From JACPNO01 sp963825405 (lineage in GTDB: Bacteria > Acidobacteriota > Terriglobia > Bryobacterales > Bryobacteraceae): a stretch of 64,000 nt of DNA. The position numbers and the translations under genes are program-made. Below are positions 45,220 through 54,857 of the stretch, one piece after another. Within the stretch, counting starts at the first letter, position 1; each line of letters opens with the position of its first letter. The stretch is from assembly GCA_963825405.1 (NCBI GenBank), contig CAWGTB010000012.1:1-64000 (forward strand), written 5' to 3'. The notes under the pieces are model-generated. The model saw nothing but the letters and a program-made list of their open reading frames with translations, was not told the origin of the DNA and ran no database searches.

Positions 45220-45482
45220 CCGCCCTTCGAGCCCCCCCGCTCTGTTTCTACCGCAAACCACATAAACACTCTTTATAGCAGGCCCGACCATTCGTTCGCC
45301 CCCAAGCGTGGTACTTGGCGGGTTTCGCCGGAGTAACGCGCCACTCGGAGACCGCCTAAGTCGATTGCGGCAACCTGACCCCCGTCCGGAATGCCGACAA
45401 TCCGCCCGAGGCGACGCTGCGCCGCCTTCCCAAAGAGCACTGCACGGCCGCGCGGGAGAATAGTAGAGAAGGAGGGATTCCC

Positions 45483-46417
45483 GTGAAAGCAGTCAGGACT
45501 CACGGCCGGGGCGGGCCGGAGCAGTTGTTTTTCGAGGATGCACCGGTGCCGGTGGTTCGGCCTGGGGATGTGCTGGTACGGGTACGCGCGACGGGCATCA
45601 CGCCCGCAGGAACTGACTTGGGATGAGACCTATCAGAACGCCGATGGCACGCCGCGGATTCCAGGCATTCCGGGACACGAGCCATCCGGCGTGGTAGAGC
45701 AGACGGCGCCCGATGTCACGGATTTTCGGGCGGGCGACGAGATATATGGCCTGGCTGATTTTCCACGGGACGGGGCGGCCGCCGAGTTCGCGGCAGTGCG
45801 TGCGGCGAACCTCGCGTTAAAGCCACGCAGCATCCCGCACGTGCAGGCGGCGGCACTGCCGCTTTCGGCGCTGACCGCCTGGCAGGCACTCTTCGAACAC
45901 GCGCATCTCGCCGCAGGGCAAACCGTGCTGATCCACGGAGGCGCCGGCGGGGTGGGAACGTTGGCAGTGCAACTGGCACGGTGGCGCGGGGCCCACGTAG
46001 TAGCCACGGCATCTGCGCGCGACACGGCGCTCGTACGCAGTCTGGGAGCTGACGACGTGATCGACTACCGCGCTGACGCGTTTCGAGGACACTCTGCGAG
46101 ACATCGATGTAGTGCTGGACACGATCGGCGGCGAGACGCGGGAGCGTTCCTGGCGCGTGCTGCGGAAGGGGGGAGTGCTAGTGACACTGGTTTCTCCGAT
46201 TCCGGCTGATGTCGCCGAGCAGCACGGCGTGCGCGGTGTGTTTTTCATTGTTAGCGGAAATCGAGGGCAGCTTGATCAAATCACCGGACTTGTGGATACG
46301 GGGAAGCTGAAGCCGGTATTATCCGAGGTGCTTCCACTGGCCCGCGCACGCGAAGCGTTTGAGCACGGCGCCGCAGGCCACGCTCCAGGCAAAATCGTGC
46401 TTCAGGTGACTGCATAG
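45483..46417 (+). pseudogene. Zinc-type alcohol dehydrogenase/quinone oxidoreductase, two frameshifts
   Basis: Start GTG 45483 after GAAGGAGGGA. Joined frames give a normal-length (about 310 residues) MDR-superfamily oxidoreductase: AVRTHGRGGPEQLFFEDAPV, VLVRVRATGITPAGTDLG, then PRIPGIPGHEPSGVVEQTAP, GRVXX-type Rossmann loop LIHGGAGGVGTLAVQLAR, and finally LDTIGGETRERSWRVLRKGG, FFIVSGNRGQLDQITGLVDT and APGKIVLQVTA. These are the markers of NADPH:quinone-type reductases (no structural zinc site). Frame changes lie near 45625 and 46085. It is monocistronic. Confidence 0.85.
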
Positions 46418-46662
46418 CCTGCGCGATGCCGAACCGATGAACGCGCCACTGGTAGGCGACGCATTTACCTCGGGAAGAGTGGCCGACCATCCGCTCGGAG
46501 TTGAGCGCACGTAGTACCATGGTTGGCCAGCAGATATTCCAACATGGGCTTAACGATCTGACTAGAGGATGAGTTCCACGCCGGATTGGCATCCGATAAG
46601 ATCTATTTCTGATTCTGTGTACGCTTCCTGGCGGATGAAAATGAACGCCGCGGAGAGAGTGT

Positions 46663-47110
46663 ATGAGTTCCACGGTTGCAGCGGCCACGGCAGACGTTCG
46701 GACGTTTCAAAGGGAACGCAGAGAACGCCTATTCTACGTGATCGCCTGCGTCGTGATGTTCGTCGGCGTGGCAGTCGGCTTTCACATGTTCTACCTGCAC
46801 GGCCTCAACGATGCGGGACAACCCGTTACGCAGCAGAGTGCTTCCCTGGTTTACGTCCATGGCGGACTGATGACCTGCTGGATGGTGCTTTTCGCGTTGC
46901 AATGCGGCCTTGTGATGACAGGCAATCGCCGTTTGCACATGAAGCTTGGAATGGCTGCCGTCGTGCTTTACGCGGTCATTGTTCCCATCGGTCATCACGG
47001 CTCTGATGCAGATCCGTTACGCGGATCCGCGCTCGTTCCCACCCTTTGGGCCGTATCGTTTTCTTACCCTTCCGCTGGCTGAGGTTGCCAACTTCACGTT
47101 GTTCATAGGG
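46663..47110 (+). pseudogene. Multi-pass membrane protein, frameshifted and 3'-truncated
   Basis: Start at 46663 (MSSTVAAATADVRTFQRERR). Helices: FYVIACVVMFVGVAVGFHMF, VYVHGGLMTCWMVLFALQCG, HMKLGMAAVVLYAVIVPIG. The frame changes near 47000, after which RYADPRSFPPFGPYRFLTLP, LAEVANFTLFIG continues the same protein. The YVHGG, RR.HM.LG and PL.....F residues fit a cytochrome b561-like or DUF2306-type layout with histidines facing each other; this is inference. The reading breaks off near 47110, 60 bases before the convergent TadG-like gene ends. Confidence 0.6.
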
Positions 47111-47169
47111 ACACATGATGGTGCCGCGGCGGTTGCCCGCGCGCCTCAACGGTTTTTCCAACCAAGGAT

Positions 47170-48297
47170 TCATTGGACCAATTTCACTCGGGATGCGCCG
47201 GTGGTGCCGCCAGCACCCGGACCGGTGCTTCCGACGTTGTACGGCCCGGCGTACAGGGCGCAAAATGGGTCGTTGCCGTTGGTGGTCTTCGTGTAGTAAT
47301 TGCTGGTCCCTGGACCGTTGGCCAGAAGAAGATACTGTCCATAGCCGATCACATTGGTGTGCGTGGGGTCGACCGGATCGACAATGGGCGCGGGGAGCAG
47401 CCTACGGCCATTATGAATCGAGGCTAAATAGGCGCCGACCGTGTTGTCGGTCGTATTGGTGTCCTGGCTTGCGCGTTCATCCAGATATCCCGCTTCGCTG
47501 GCTTTGTTCCCGCTGCTGAGGATAGGGTCGATGTTCGTGCCCACTTGCAACGCTTGTACCTGAATGACGTCAAGAATTTCTTTTTCGATGGTGCTGTTGG
47601 AATTCGATCCCCAGTACCCGCTGGTATTGGCTCCCCAGTTAGCGACGACTGCCGCCTCGGAAACTTTGGGATCCCCGGTGCAGGGCGGCGATACGAAGCA
47701 CTTGTCCGGATTGCCGGGTCCACAGCCCGCCCTTGTGCCGTTGTACTGCGGCCACTGAATATCGTAAGAGTTTCCAACGATGAGGCCGAACTTCGGGCCA
47801 ATTGTGTTCGTGCTGACTCCTGTGTACGGAGACAGGCCTTGAGGGAACGAAGTGATGGCGATTTGCGCCGCAGTGCCGCTCGAAACCACGTTCTGCGTAG
47901 TCTGGGCCACGATCACCGAAATAAAATACAATTGCAGCGGCACCGTAGCGGCTACTCGTACATAGGTGTAACCGTCGGCCGGATTCGGATTGGCGGTCCA
48001 GGGTCCGGCCAGGGCGGTGGCGAAAGTCACCGTAGGATTGCTGATGCTCGTGGTGTTGAGATTCCACGTGTTGGTCGAATTGGCGACGGCGGCCTGGGCG
48101 TTGGTGATGCCGGTGGTGGTGCCATCCAACGCCAGCGCCCCAGCGAGAGCTGCGGCATCGCAGTAGGTTTGCGTCTCGTTCTTGGCGATAAACATTCGGC
48201 CAATATCGACGGCCATGCCCAGAACACCAATAAGCGCCACAGCGGCAATCGCCATGGTGATGAGTACGAAACCGCGCTCTTGGGATTTTTGATGCAT
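47170..48297 (-). CDS. TadG-related pilus assembly protein, second cluster
   Basis: A 375-residue protein starting MHQKSQERGFVLITMAIAAV, with GGGAGGGAGAC upstream. The N-terminal Tad segment is clear (ALIGVLGMAVDIGRMFIAKN, ETQTYCDAAALAGALALDG). The exported part is polar and beta-rich, with cysteines in GTRAGCGPGNPDKCFVSPPC. It ends GGTTGASRVKLVQ, a cell-envelope-type tail. It is the second TadG in the window and is accompanied only by a Flp gene (48592-48801), so this is an incomplete second Tad locus. Confidence 0.8.
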   Translation of the reverse strand: MHQKSQERGFVLITMAIAAVALIGVLGMAVDIGRMFIAKNETQTYCDAAALAGALALDGTTTGITNAQAAVANSTNTWNLNTTSISNPTVTFATALAGPWTANPNPADGYTYVRVAATVPLQLYFISVIVAQTTQNVVSSGTAAQIAITSFPQGLSPYTGVSTNTIGPKFGLIVGNSYDIQWPQYNGTRAGCGPGNPDKCFVSPPCTGDPKVSEAAVVANWGANTSGYWGSNSNSTIEKEILDVIQVQALQVGTNIDPILSSGNKASEAGYLDERASQDTNTTDNTVGAYLASIHNGRRLLPAPIVDPVDPTHTNVIGYGQYLLLANGPGTSNYYTKTTNGNDPFCALYAGPYNVGSTGPGAGGTTGASRVKLVQ

Positions 48298-48459
48298 GTC
48301 TCCCTCCCCAGTTCAGATCAGAACGAAGCACAGCCCTGCAGGCCCTAATCCATAGAATCATGGTTTCTTTACAAATAGAGTGCTGTGGATCGTCTAAAGC
48401 GCCGGGAAAAGGCACTTAGACGGCGGGGGGGAAAACACTGTGTCACCTTCTCTTCTCGA

Positions 48460-48588
48460 ATTGACCGCAAGCCCTTTTCCTGAAAACGTACTACTCACCG
48501 AGTACCCCGCGTTTTCACGAATCGTCCTAAAGAGCGGCGCCGCATCCTTGTCGTCATCGACTATGAGAATTCGTGGGAAGCGGCACAG
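48460..48588 (-). pseudogene. Response-regulator receiver domain, N-terminal fragment
   Basis: Minus strand reads RFPRILIVDDDKDAAPLFRT, IRENAGYSVSSTFSGKGLAV and then stops being recognisable. ILIVDDDxD is the acidic pocket at the start of every receiver; the phospho-Asp and the rest are absent. It begins just after the stop codon of the Flp gene and lies between the Flp and TadG-like genes. Confidence 0.6.
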
Positions 48589-48591
48589 GGA

Positions 48592-48801
48592 CTAACTCGC
48601 TGCGGCAGCGGTCATGAGCGAGGTGATCTTGGAGAACGCGGTGCTGATGCTGGACGTAATATTGGGCATCACAGCGGCTGCAGCTACGCCTATGAAGCCC
48701 GCCATCAAAGCATACTCGATCAGGTCCTGGCCTTTAATGTCGTTCACTAGTCTAGTGGCCCAAATGGACAGCTTTCTTGACAAGGACTCAACAGGTTTCA
48801 T
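48592..48801 (-). CDS. flp: Flp/Fap-type IVb pilin, second copy
   Basis: A 69-residue prepilin with start at 48801 (MKPVESLSRKLSIWATRL). Cleavage before the conserved helix GQDLIEYALMAGFIGVAAAA, with Glu at +5 and Tyr at +6. The C-terminus is Ser/Thr/Ala-rich (ITSSISTAFSKITSLMTAAA). It is 67 residues from the copy at 42449 in family terms but not in sequence detail, so the two pilins are diverged. The open frame continues upstream 31 codons without a ribosome site. Confidence 0.85.
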   Translation of the reverse strand: MKPVESLSRKLSIWATRLVNDIKGQDLIEYALMAGFIGVAAAAVMPNITSSISTAFSKITSLMTAAAAS

Positions 48802-48890
48802 GTAATCACCAACTTCCGTTTGATTTGTGGATGCTTCGAGATCCACTATAAGAGCAACGGTGCTGATTTTCGACGGCTTGCGGAAAAAGC

Positions 48891-49541
48891 TCACGTCTGC
48901 CGGCTAACCGGGGGGCCTGACAGCGCCGGAGCGTCTTTGCGGCACAGCACGAGTATCTCCTTGGCGTGCGGGTCATGGGCTTCGAGAGGGTTGTCCCAGT
49001 GCCCCGCCTGCACGAATCGCGACCAGATCACGTGCAGCCCGGCTTTGCGGCATTTCTCTTCGATGTCCGCACGGCGGTAGCGTCGATCGCGGACGACCAG
49101 TTGCGCCGGGAGCTGATTGCCTTCAACAAACTGTTCCTTGCGGTGCACGACTTCACTCTGTCGGTCGATCATGTAGAAATCAGGATTGAACACGTTTCCC
49201 GTTGTCTCCATGGCTGGCTTGGCTGCAGCTCGGCCAAGCGGTTTGGCTCTTCGGCTAGAGAGAAGAAATGCCGGGCCTGATGTCCCGTCAGCTCGAAATT
49301 CATCACGGATAGCAGGAGCATGCCGCTTCGATTCAGATGCCGGGCGCAATTGTCGAGGATTCGCATGTTCTCGGCATCCTCGGCGTATGAGCCGATCACA
49401 TCGTAGAGGCAAATGACGGCGTCGAACGCCTGCTTCAGATCGATGCTCCGGGCGTCGCCCTCGACGAATCGCGCGCCAGCCAAAATCCCGCTGTCGCGCA
49501 TTCTCCTGCGCCTTCAGGAAAAAACCGGCGAGGTAATCCAC
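48891..49541 (-). pseudogene. SAM-dependent methyltransferase, 5'-truncated with two frameshifts
   Basis: Pieces: DYLAGFFLKAQENAR (frame a), then SGILAGARFVEGDARSIDLK, QAFDAVICLYDVIGSYAEDA and NCARHLNRSGMLLLSVMNFE (frame b), then NVFNPDFYMIDRQSEVVHRK, YRRADIEEKCRKAGLHVIWS and a C-terminal tail (frame a again). FVEGDAR and DAVICLYDVIG are motifs II-III of class I methyltransferases; the glycine-rich motif I (DxGxGxG) should precede and is missing. The 5' end is replaced by the 56-bp dispersed repeat. Frame changes near 49500 and 49235. Confidence 0.65.
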
Positions 49542-49542
49542 G

Positions 49543-49596
49543 TGCCCGAAGAATTATAAGGACAATCAGGGTAGTTAAAGCAAGCAATAGCAGGCG
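49543..49596 (-). repeat. Dispersed 56-bp repeat, copy B
   Basis: A near copy of 15714-15769, with one added T and two bases missing. On the minus strand it encodes RLLLLALTTLIVLIILRARG, a hydrophobic helix with Arg-rich end; the Pro-Glu-Pro motif of copy A is not present. It abuts the truncated methyltransferase gene. Confidence 0.75.
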
Positions 49597-49886
49597 TGCA
49601 CGTTCGATTGGCAAACTCTCACGGTATGGCGGCGCGGATGGAAACGCAATCGTTCATCAACGCAGATTTCAGACACTACCAAAAATCCCCCTCGTGAAAA
49701 TTGACTACAATCAGCCATAGCAGAGGACTTTTTGGTGACAGTGGATCGTTCTAACAAACCTAACGCAGATGACAAGGATCCAAGTTACGTTAGCGAGACA
49801 CGGATAACGCCATCGAAAAAGCAACTTCCGAAAGGCCGGAACATGCTCCCGATCCCGCCGCGGCCCGGCGGCCCCGGGGTGATGCA

Positions 49887-50235
49887 ATGACACTTTTGGT
49901 GATCCGAAGAATCCGGATTCGACCCGCTGCTTCGGTGTTCTTGTTTCTGTTAGGCTGTGCCCGGGCGCAGGGTCATTTCAGCGCCCTGCCGCGGTTTGAG
50001 GACTACCCGGTGGGCGAGATCTTTAATGGGACCCCTGGCGCGCCGAAGTTGGTGACGCCTCTTGAGAAACTCTTCGCTGATCAAATCAGGGATGGCGTGG
50101 AGAAAGGATGGGGTGTATTTCGCGAAGGCAAGGAGCAAAAGGGCCAAACTTTGCGGGAAACTTGGTCGTGATCCAGTGGGGATGCGGGGCAGACTGTATG
50201 AGAATGGCTGTTGTGAATGCGCGGACGGGGTTTCG
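49887..50235 (+). pseudogene. Secreted conserved hypothetical protein, frameshifted
   Basis: Start at 49887; a short signal (SVFLFLLGCARAQG) precedes ALPRFEDYPVGEIFNGTPGA, then LEKLFADQIRDGVEKGWGVF. After a frame change near 50135 the text continues GPNFAGNLVVIQWGCGADCM, RMAVVNARTG. The motif GPNFAG...VI.WGCG..C....VV...TG is a common exported family in Acidobacteria and Proteobacteria (often near DUF1549 genes), of unknown role. The end is disrupted. It is immediately upstream of the planctomycete-type gene and may share its transcript. Confidence 0.6.
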
Positions 50236-50370
50236 ATAAAGCAGGTGCGTATAAGCCCGAGGGCTTGTGGTCAGACCGCCAGACGGGTACAATCACGGCG
50301 GGACATCGGGGCCGGTCTTTCGGCCCCGTTCGTTCCTGCAAATACTGGCCGCAGGACGTTCGCAAAACTC

Positions 50371-52863
50371 ATGCTCGTGACAGGCTCTGTGTTCCGCGCC
50401 GTGGGCGCCATGGCAGTGCGTCTTGGCCTTTCGCTTGCCATCTTGGCATGCGGGTTGCCGGGCGAAACTGTGGATCGTGGGGCTTTCTTCGAGTCGAAGA
50501 TTCGGCCCCTTCTGGTCACCCGCTGCGGTTCGTGCCATGGCGATCAAGTGCAGATGGGCGGGAAGCAACTCACTTCAAAAGAGGGCATGCATCGCGCCGC
50601 CGTGGTGGTGGCTGGTGATGCGAATGCCAGTCCTTTAGTCCAATCCGTCCGCTATACCGGCAAAGTGAAGATGCCGCCGACCGGGAAACTGTCCGATGGG
50701 GAGATCCAACTGCTGGAGAAGTGGATAGCGGAGGGGGCTTTCTGGCCGGATACGGATAGGCGAAAACGATTTCGGCTGCTGGGCATTGGGCGTTTCAGCC
50801 GGTGAAGAGTCCGGCAAGCGCCGGCAATCAAAGATACGGCTTGGTCACATTCCGATATCGACCGGTTTATCCTGGCCAAGCTGGAGGAGAAGGGGATCAG
50901 GCCGGCTGGCGACGCGAATAAGTACGCGTTGCTCCGGCGGGTCAGCCTCGACCTTACCGGTCTGCTTCCTACGCGGGCTGAGATGGATGCGTTCGTGAAT
51001 GACTTGTCGCCCGTGGCCTTCGCGAAGGTGGTTGACCGGCTGCTGGCGTCGCCCGCTTTCGGCGACCGCTGGGGCCGGCACTGGCTCGACATCACTTACT
51101 ACGCTGATACTACCGGGTACGGCCGCCGCATCCCACTGCCTGAGGCGTGGCGGTACCGCGACTATGTGATCGAGTCGTTCAACGATGACAAGCCCTACGA
51201 CCAGTTTGTGAAAGAACAACTGGCCGGACCCCAGGGTGAGCTCGGTAAGAAGAAGAAAGATTTGTCAGCCATGGCGGCCACGGGATTCCTGGTGTTGGGC
51301 CCGTGGTCGTGGGGTTCGTATGACCGCGCGCAAACACTGCTGGATGCGGCCGACCTGCAAGTGGATATGGTGGGGCGGACCTTCCTGGGACTCACCCTGG
51401 GTTGCGCCCGTTGCCACGATCACAAGTTCGATCCCATCCCGAACAAGGAATACTACGGTCTGATCGGCGTCTTGTTGAGCACCAAGACGCTATCGATGAA
51501 TAACTTCGGCGATGGCGGCGTCAACATGGTTCCACTCCCGATTACTACGGAGATCGCCAAGCGTTACGCCGAGGAGATGGAGCAGTACGACCGGCGGGTG
51601 GCTGAGGCGGAGGTCGCGGAGAAGGGCTATGCCAAGGAGCGCGAAGAGGTCGAGAAGCGCATCACGGAGTTGAAGGCGAAGCCGCAGAGCGCGGAGAACG
51701 ACACGCTGAAGGCTGCCGAGGCGCAACTGACTGCCCTTAAAGCCAAGAGCGAGTACGCCGGCGACAAGCAGATTCTGGAGTTCGTTAAGTACAAGAAGCC
51801 GAGGCTGCCCTATGTCTATGCGGCGGAAGATTTGGACATGCCGCAGGACACGCGAATTGCGCTGCGCGGCGACGCCCACCAACTCGGCGAGTTCGCGCCG
51901 CGCGGATTCCTTACGGCGGTGAGCTATGGCAAGCCGCCGGAGATCGAGCCTACTTCGAGTGGGCGGAAAGAACTGGCGGAATGGATCGCCAATGCGAAGA
52001 ATCCGCTGACGGTGCGCGTGTATGTGAACCGGTTGTGGCACCATCTGTTCGGTAATGGCATTGTGGGTAGCACGGAGAACTTCGGCGCCCGCGGAGATGC
52101 GCCCACGCACCCGGAGCTGCTGGATCACCTGGCGTCGCGATTGGTTGCCAACGGTTGGTCTACGAAGAAGACCATCCGCGAAATTGTGCTCAGCCATGTG
52201 TACCAGCTTGCCAGCAGCGGCACGCCAAGTAGCCTGGAACTCGATCCGGACAACAAACTGCTGGCACGGGCCAACCGGCGACGCATGGAAGTGGAAACCA
52301 TTCGCGACACCATTCTCCAAGTGGCCGGCAATCTTGATCCGGGACGCGGCGGGCCTTCCCTTCCGTTGACTGAGCAGAACATGCACACGATCGAGCCGTT
52401 CTTTCTGGAGGACGACACGGTAATCGAAGACCCGATCAAGAACCGGCGAACCGTATATCAGCCTGTGATGCGAAATAGCCAGATGGCGCCGATCGACATT
52501 CTCAACCTCTTTGACTTCAAGGATCCCGACCAAGTGGTTGGGACGCGAATTCCCACTGTGGTTCCGACTCAGACGCTGTATCTGTTGAACGCGCCCTTCG
52601 TAAAAAACGAGGCGGCTTTGCTGGCGCACAGGCTGCTTTCGGACAAGACGCTGGACGATGCGGCGCGCGTCTCTGCACTTATGATGGAGGCGCTGAACCG
52701 TCCGGCCACACCGAGCGATGTGGCGCAGGCTGCGGACTTCATCGCGAAGACCAAAGACGGAATCGTTACAGCCAAGTTGCCCACAACGAACGCAACACAG
52801 GACGCGTGGGCCCGATACTGCCACGTCATCCTTGTTTCGAGCGAGTTTTTGTACAGGAGATAG
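50371..52863 (+). pseudogene. PSCyt1/DUF1549/DUF1553 secreted protein, two compensating frameshifts
   Basis: Start 50371 or 50410 (MAVRLGLSLAILACGLPGET), a signal peptide. The first domain is a cytochrome-like PSCyt1 with RCGSCHGDQVQMGGKQLTSK and KMPPTGKLSDGEIQLLEKWI. Then DUF1549 (DRFILAKLEEKGIRP, LLRRVSLDLTGLLPTRAEMD, RWGRHWLDITYYADTTGY, CARCHDHKFDPIP) and DUF1553 (LAEWIANAKNPLTVRVYVNR, LWHHLFGNGIVGSTENFG, RRRMEVETIRDTILQVAG, PIDILNLFDFKDPDQ). The frame changes near 50765 and back near 50815. This family is abundant in Planctomycetes and Solibacter, found beside DUF1501 genes, and is thought to act in extracellular polysaccharide or sulfate-ester breakdown; the exact role is unproven. The coiled coil near residues 390-440 is KAE-rich. 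Confidence 0.88.
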
Positions 52864-52868
52864 ATGCG

Positions 52869-54314
52869 ATGAGCTGCCCTTATGACCCCAAATCCGGCGG
52901 CCGCCGCCAGTTCCTGCAAACGCTGGGAGGAGGCTTCGGCTCGCTGGCGCTGGCCGCGTTGGCCGCCGAAGATCGGGCGCGGGCTACCGAGGCGGCCAAT
53001 CCTCTCGCTCCGAAGCAGCCGCACTTCCCGGCGAAGGCGAAGAGGGTGATCCTGCTGTGGATGCAGGGCGGCCCGTCGCAGATGGATCTGTTCGACTATA
53101 AGCCTCGCCTGAGGTCGGAGGCGGGGCAACCCATTCCGTTCGCCGTCAATGCGAGCACCATCCGCTTCGACAAGGGCGCTAAGCTGATGCCGGCGATCTC
53201 TGACATGAAGCGCATGGGCGATTGCGGCATGTGGATGTCTGACCTGCTGCCTAATCTGGGCCGCAAGGCCGATGAGCTGTGCTGGCTGCGGGCGATGACC
53301 ACGGACAGCGCCATCCATGCCGGCGCCATCCGTATTTTTCAGACCGGGAGCTTGCAGTTCGTGCGACCGTCGATGGGTTCGTGGATCACTTATGGACTCG
53401 GCAGCGAGAATCAGAACCTGCCTGGTTTCGTGGTGATCAGCCCGGTCCTTTATGGCGATGACGGCAGCCCGCTGCACTATTCGAATGTCTTCCTGCCTTC
53501 GATCTATCAAGGGACGCGGCTGGGCGATTCGCGGACACCAGTGAAGAAGTCGAAGATCGGCTACCTGGAAGATCCGACGTTGCCCGCCGCGCTGCAGCGG
53601 CAGGACCTCGACCTGATTCAAGCCCGCAACCGCGTGGACATGGACGAGGCCGGTCAGGACCGGAGCATTGAAGGGTTGATCCAATCGTACGAACTTTCGT
53701 TCCGGATGCAGGTGACGGCTCCGGATGTCTTCGACATCTCCAAGGAGAGCCATGCCACGATGAACCTTTACGGTGTCGGCCAGGAGGACACCGACAATTT
53801 CGGGCGGAAATGTTTGATGGCGCGCCGGCTGGCGGAGGCCGGCGTGCGGTTCATTCAAGTCACCGATGGTGGATGGGACCATCACGACAAGATCGATAAG
53901 AACCTTCGTAAGAGCGCCAAGGGCGTGGATCAGCCGGTGGCGGGTTTGCTGACCGACTTAAAGGCCCGGGGCCTGCTGGACGATACCCTGGTGATTTGGA
54001 CGGGCGAGTTCGGGCGGACGCCTTTCGACCAGACGCTTTCGACCGCCAGCACAAATAACGCCGGCCGGGATCATAATCCGAATTGCTGGACGATGTTTAT
54101 GGCGGGGGGCGGCGTGAAGCCGGGTACCATCTTCGGCGAGACGGACGACTACGCGTGGAAAGGCGTCAATGACCGGGTGCATGTCCATGACTTGCACGCC
54201 ACGATCCTTCACTTGCTGGGCCTGAACCACGAGAAGCTGACCTACCGGTATAGCGGTCGGGACTTCCGGCTGACCGATGTTTTCGGCAATGTCGTGAAGC
54301 AAATTCTGGCCTGA
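52869..54314 (+). CDS. DUF1501 family secreted protein (Tat signal)
   Basis: A 481-residue protein; start at 52869 (MSCPYDPKSGGRRQFLQTLG), six bases after the stop of the DUF1549 gene. The N-terminus has the twin-arginine signal RRQFLQ and a hydrophobic stretch (GFGSLALAALAAE). DUF1501 motifs follow: VILLWMQGGPSQMDLFDYKP, IHAGAIRIFQTGS, GSWITYGLGSENQNLPGFVV, VRFIQVTDGGWDHHDKI, LVIWTGEFGRTPF and GRDHNPNCWTMFMAGGGVKP. The Asp/His-rich metal site of the alkaline-phosphatase/sulfatase fold (WDHHD, GEFGRTP, GRDHNP) is complete. Export by Tat implies a folded cofactor or metal. It acts with the upstream gene in an operon. Confidence 0.9.
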   Translation: MSCPYDPKSGGRRQFLQTLGGGFGSLALAALAAEDRARATEAANPLAPKQPHFPAKAKRVILLWMQGGPSQMDLFDYKPRLRSEAGQPIPFAVNASTIRFDKGAKLMPAISDMKRMGDCGMWMSDLLPNLGRKADELCWLRAMTTDSAIHAGAIRIFQTGSLQFVRPSMGSWITYGLGSENQNLPGFVVISPVLYGDDGSPLHYSNVFLPSIYQGTRLGDSRTPVKKSKIGYLEDPTLPAALQRQDLDLIQARNRVDMDEAGQDRSIEGLIQSYELSFRMQVTAPDVFDISKESHATMNLYGVGQEDTDNFGRKCLMARRLAEAGVRFIQVTDGGWDHHDKIDKNLRKSAKGVDQPVAGLLTDLKARGLLDDTLVIWTGEFGRTPFDQTLSTASTNNAGRDHNPNCWTMFMAGGGVKPGTIFGETDDYAWKGVNDRVHVHDLHATILHLLGLNHEKLTYRYSGRDFRLTDVFGNVVKQILA

Positions 54315-54322
54315 GGTCAGAC

Positions 54323-54548
54323 TGTCATTCGCCAAAAATTCGTCCGAGTGTAACGGCTTGATTTTCCGGGACAATGATCGAACCCATGCTGGTTATCATT
54401 CTTTGTCTGTTTCGTTTTGTTCGACTGTTGAGCGTCAGATCATGAAAAATGGCGTGATCGTTGAAATCCCGGAACTCGGTGGCCTTCATCATCGTTATGA
54501 GCGCGTCGCAGCGTGATATTGGAAGGGACGGGTTATTGGCGAACGACA
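54323..54548 (+). mobile_element. DDE insertion sequence, copy 3 (226-bp deleted derivative)
   Basis: Ends TGTCATTCGCCAAAAATT (54323) and complement of TGTCGTTCGCCAATAACC (54548) match copies 1 and 2. Inside, the first codons of the transposase (MIEPMLVIILCLFRFVRLL) are fused directly to the last (ERQIMKNGVIVEIPELGG, LHHRYERVAA), so almost the whole gene has been lost between two short segments. It is MITE-like: ends without transposase. It follows the DUF1501 stop codon by eight bases. Confidence 0.85.
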
Positions 54549-54857
54549 CCAGGTGCCGCGCCGATTTTCGCCGACGACTCAAAATCGACTCGCGGCACCC
54601 GGTAGAGTACGTTGTGTCAGTAAAACCGCATTGGGTGCCCGTTCAATTTGCTTATCCGCCAGGCCGTTTCAAGTATTGGTAGCACGACAGGGATCGAGGT
54701 AGGATGGGCCGTGGCAACGATACGGGTGCAGCAATCCTGGCACTGTGTAGAATGCGGATACGGAGCGCTTTATATCGCGAACGATGAGCGTATTCATCAC
54801 GACGAACTTCAGTTCAGCACACTGATCCGGCCTCAGTCGACATGCGGGCTGCCTTTC
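54549..54857. other. Gap downstream of the deleted IS
   Basis: No gene is supported. Several short frames overlap without ribosome sites. Confidence 0.4.

Noticed and set aside
45273..45503. 76-residue minus-strand frame ahead of the alcohol dehydrogenase
   Set aside because: A protein-like segment (VAAIDLGGLRVARYSGETRQ) but no start, ribosome site or family; it overlaps the promoter of the next gene.
51490..53885. Two long minus-strand frames over the DUF1549 and DUF1501 genes
   Set aside because: Antisense to genes with clear domains; shadow frames produced by codon bias.
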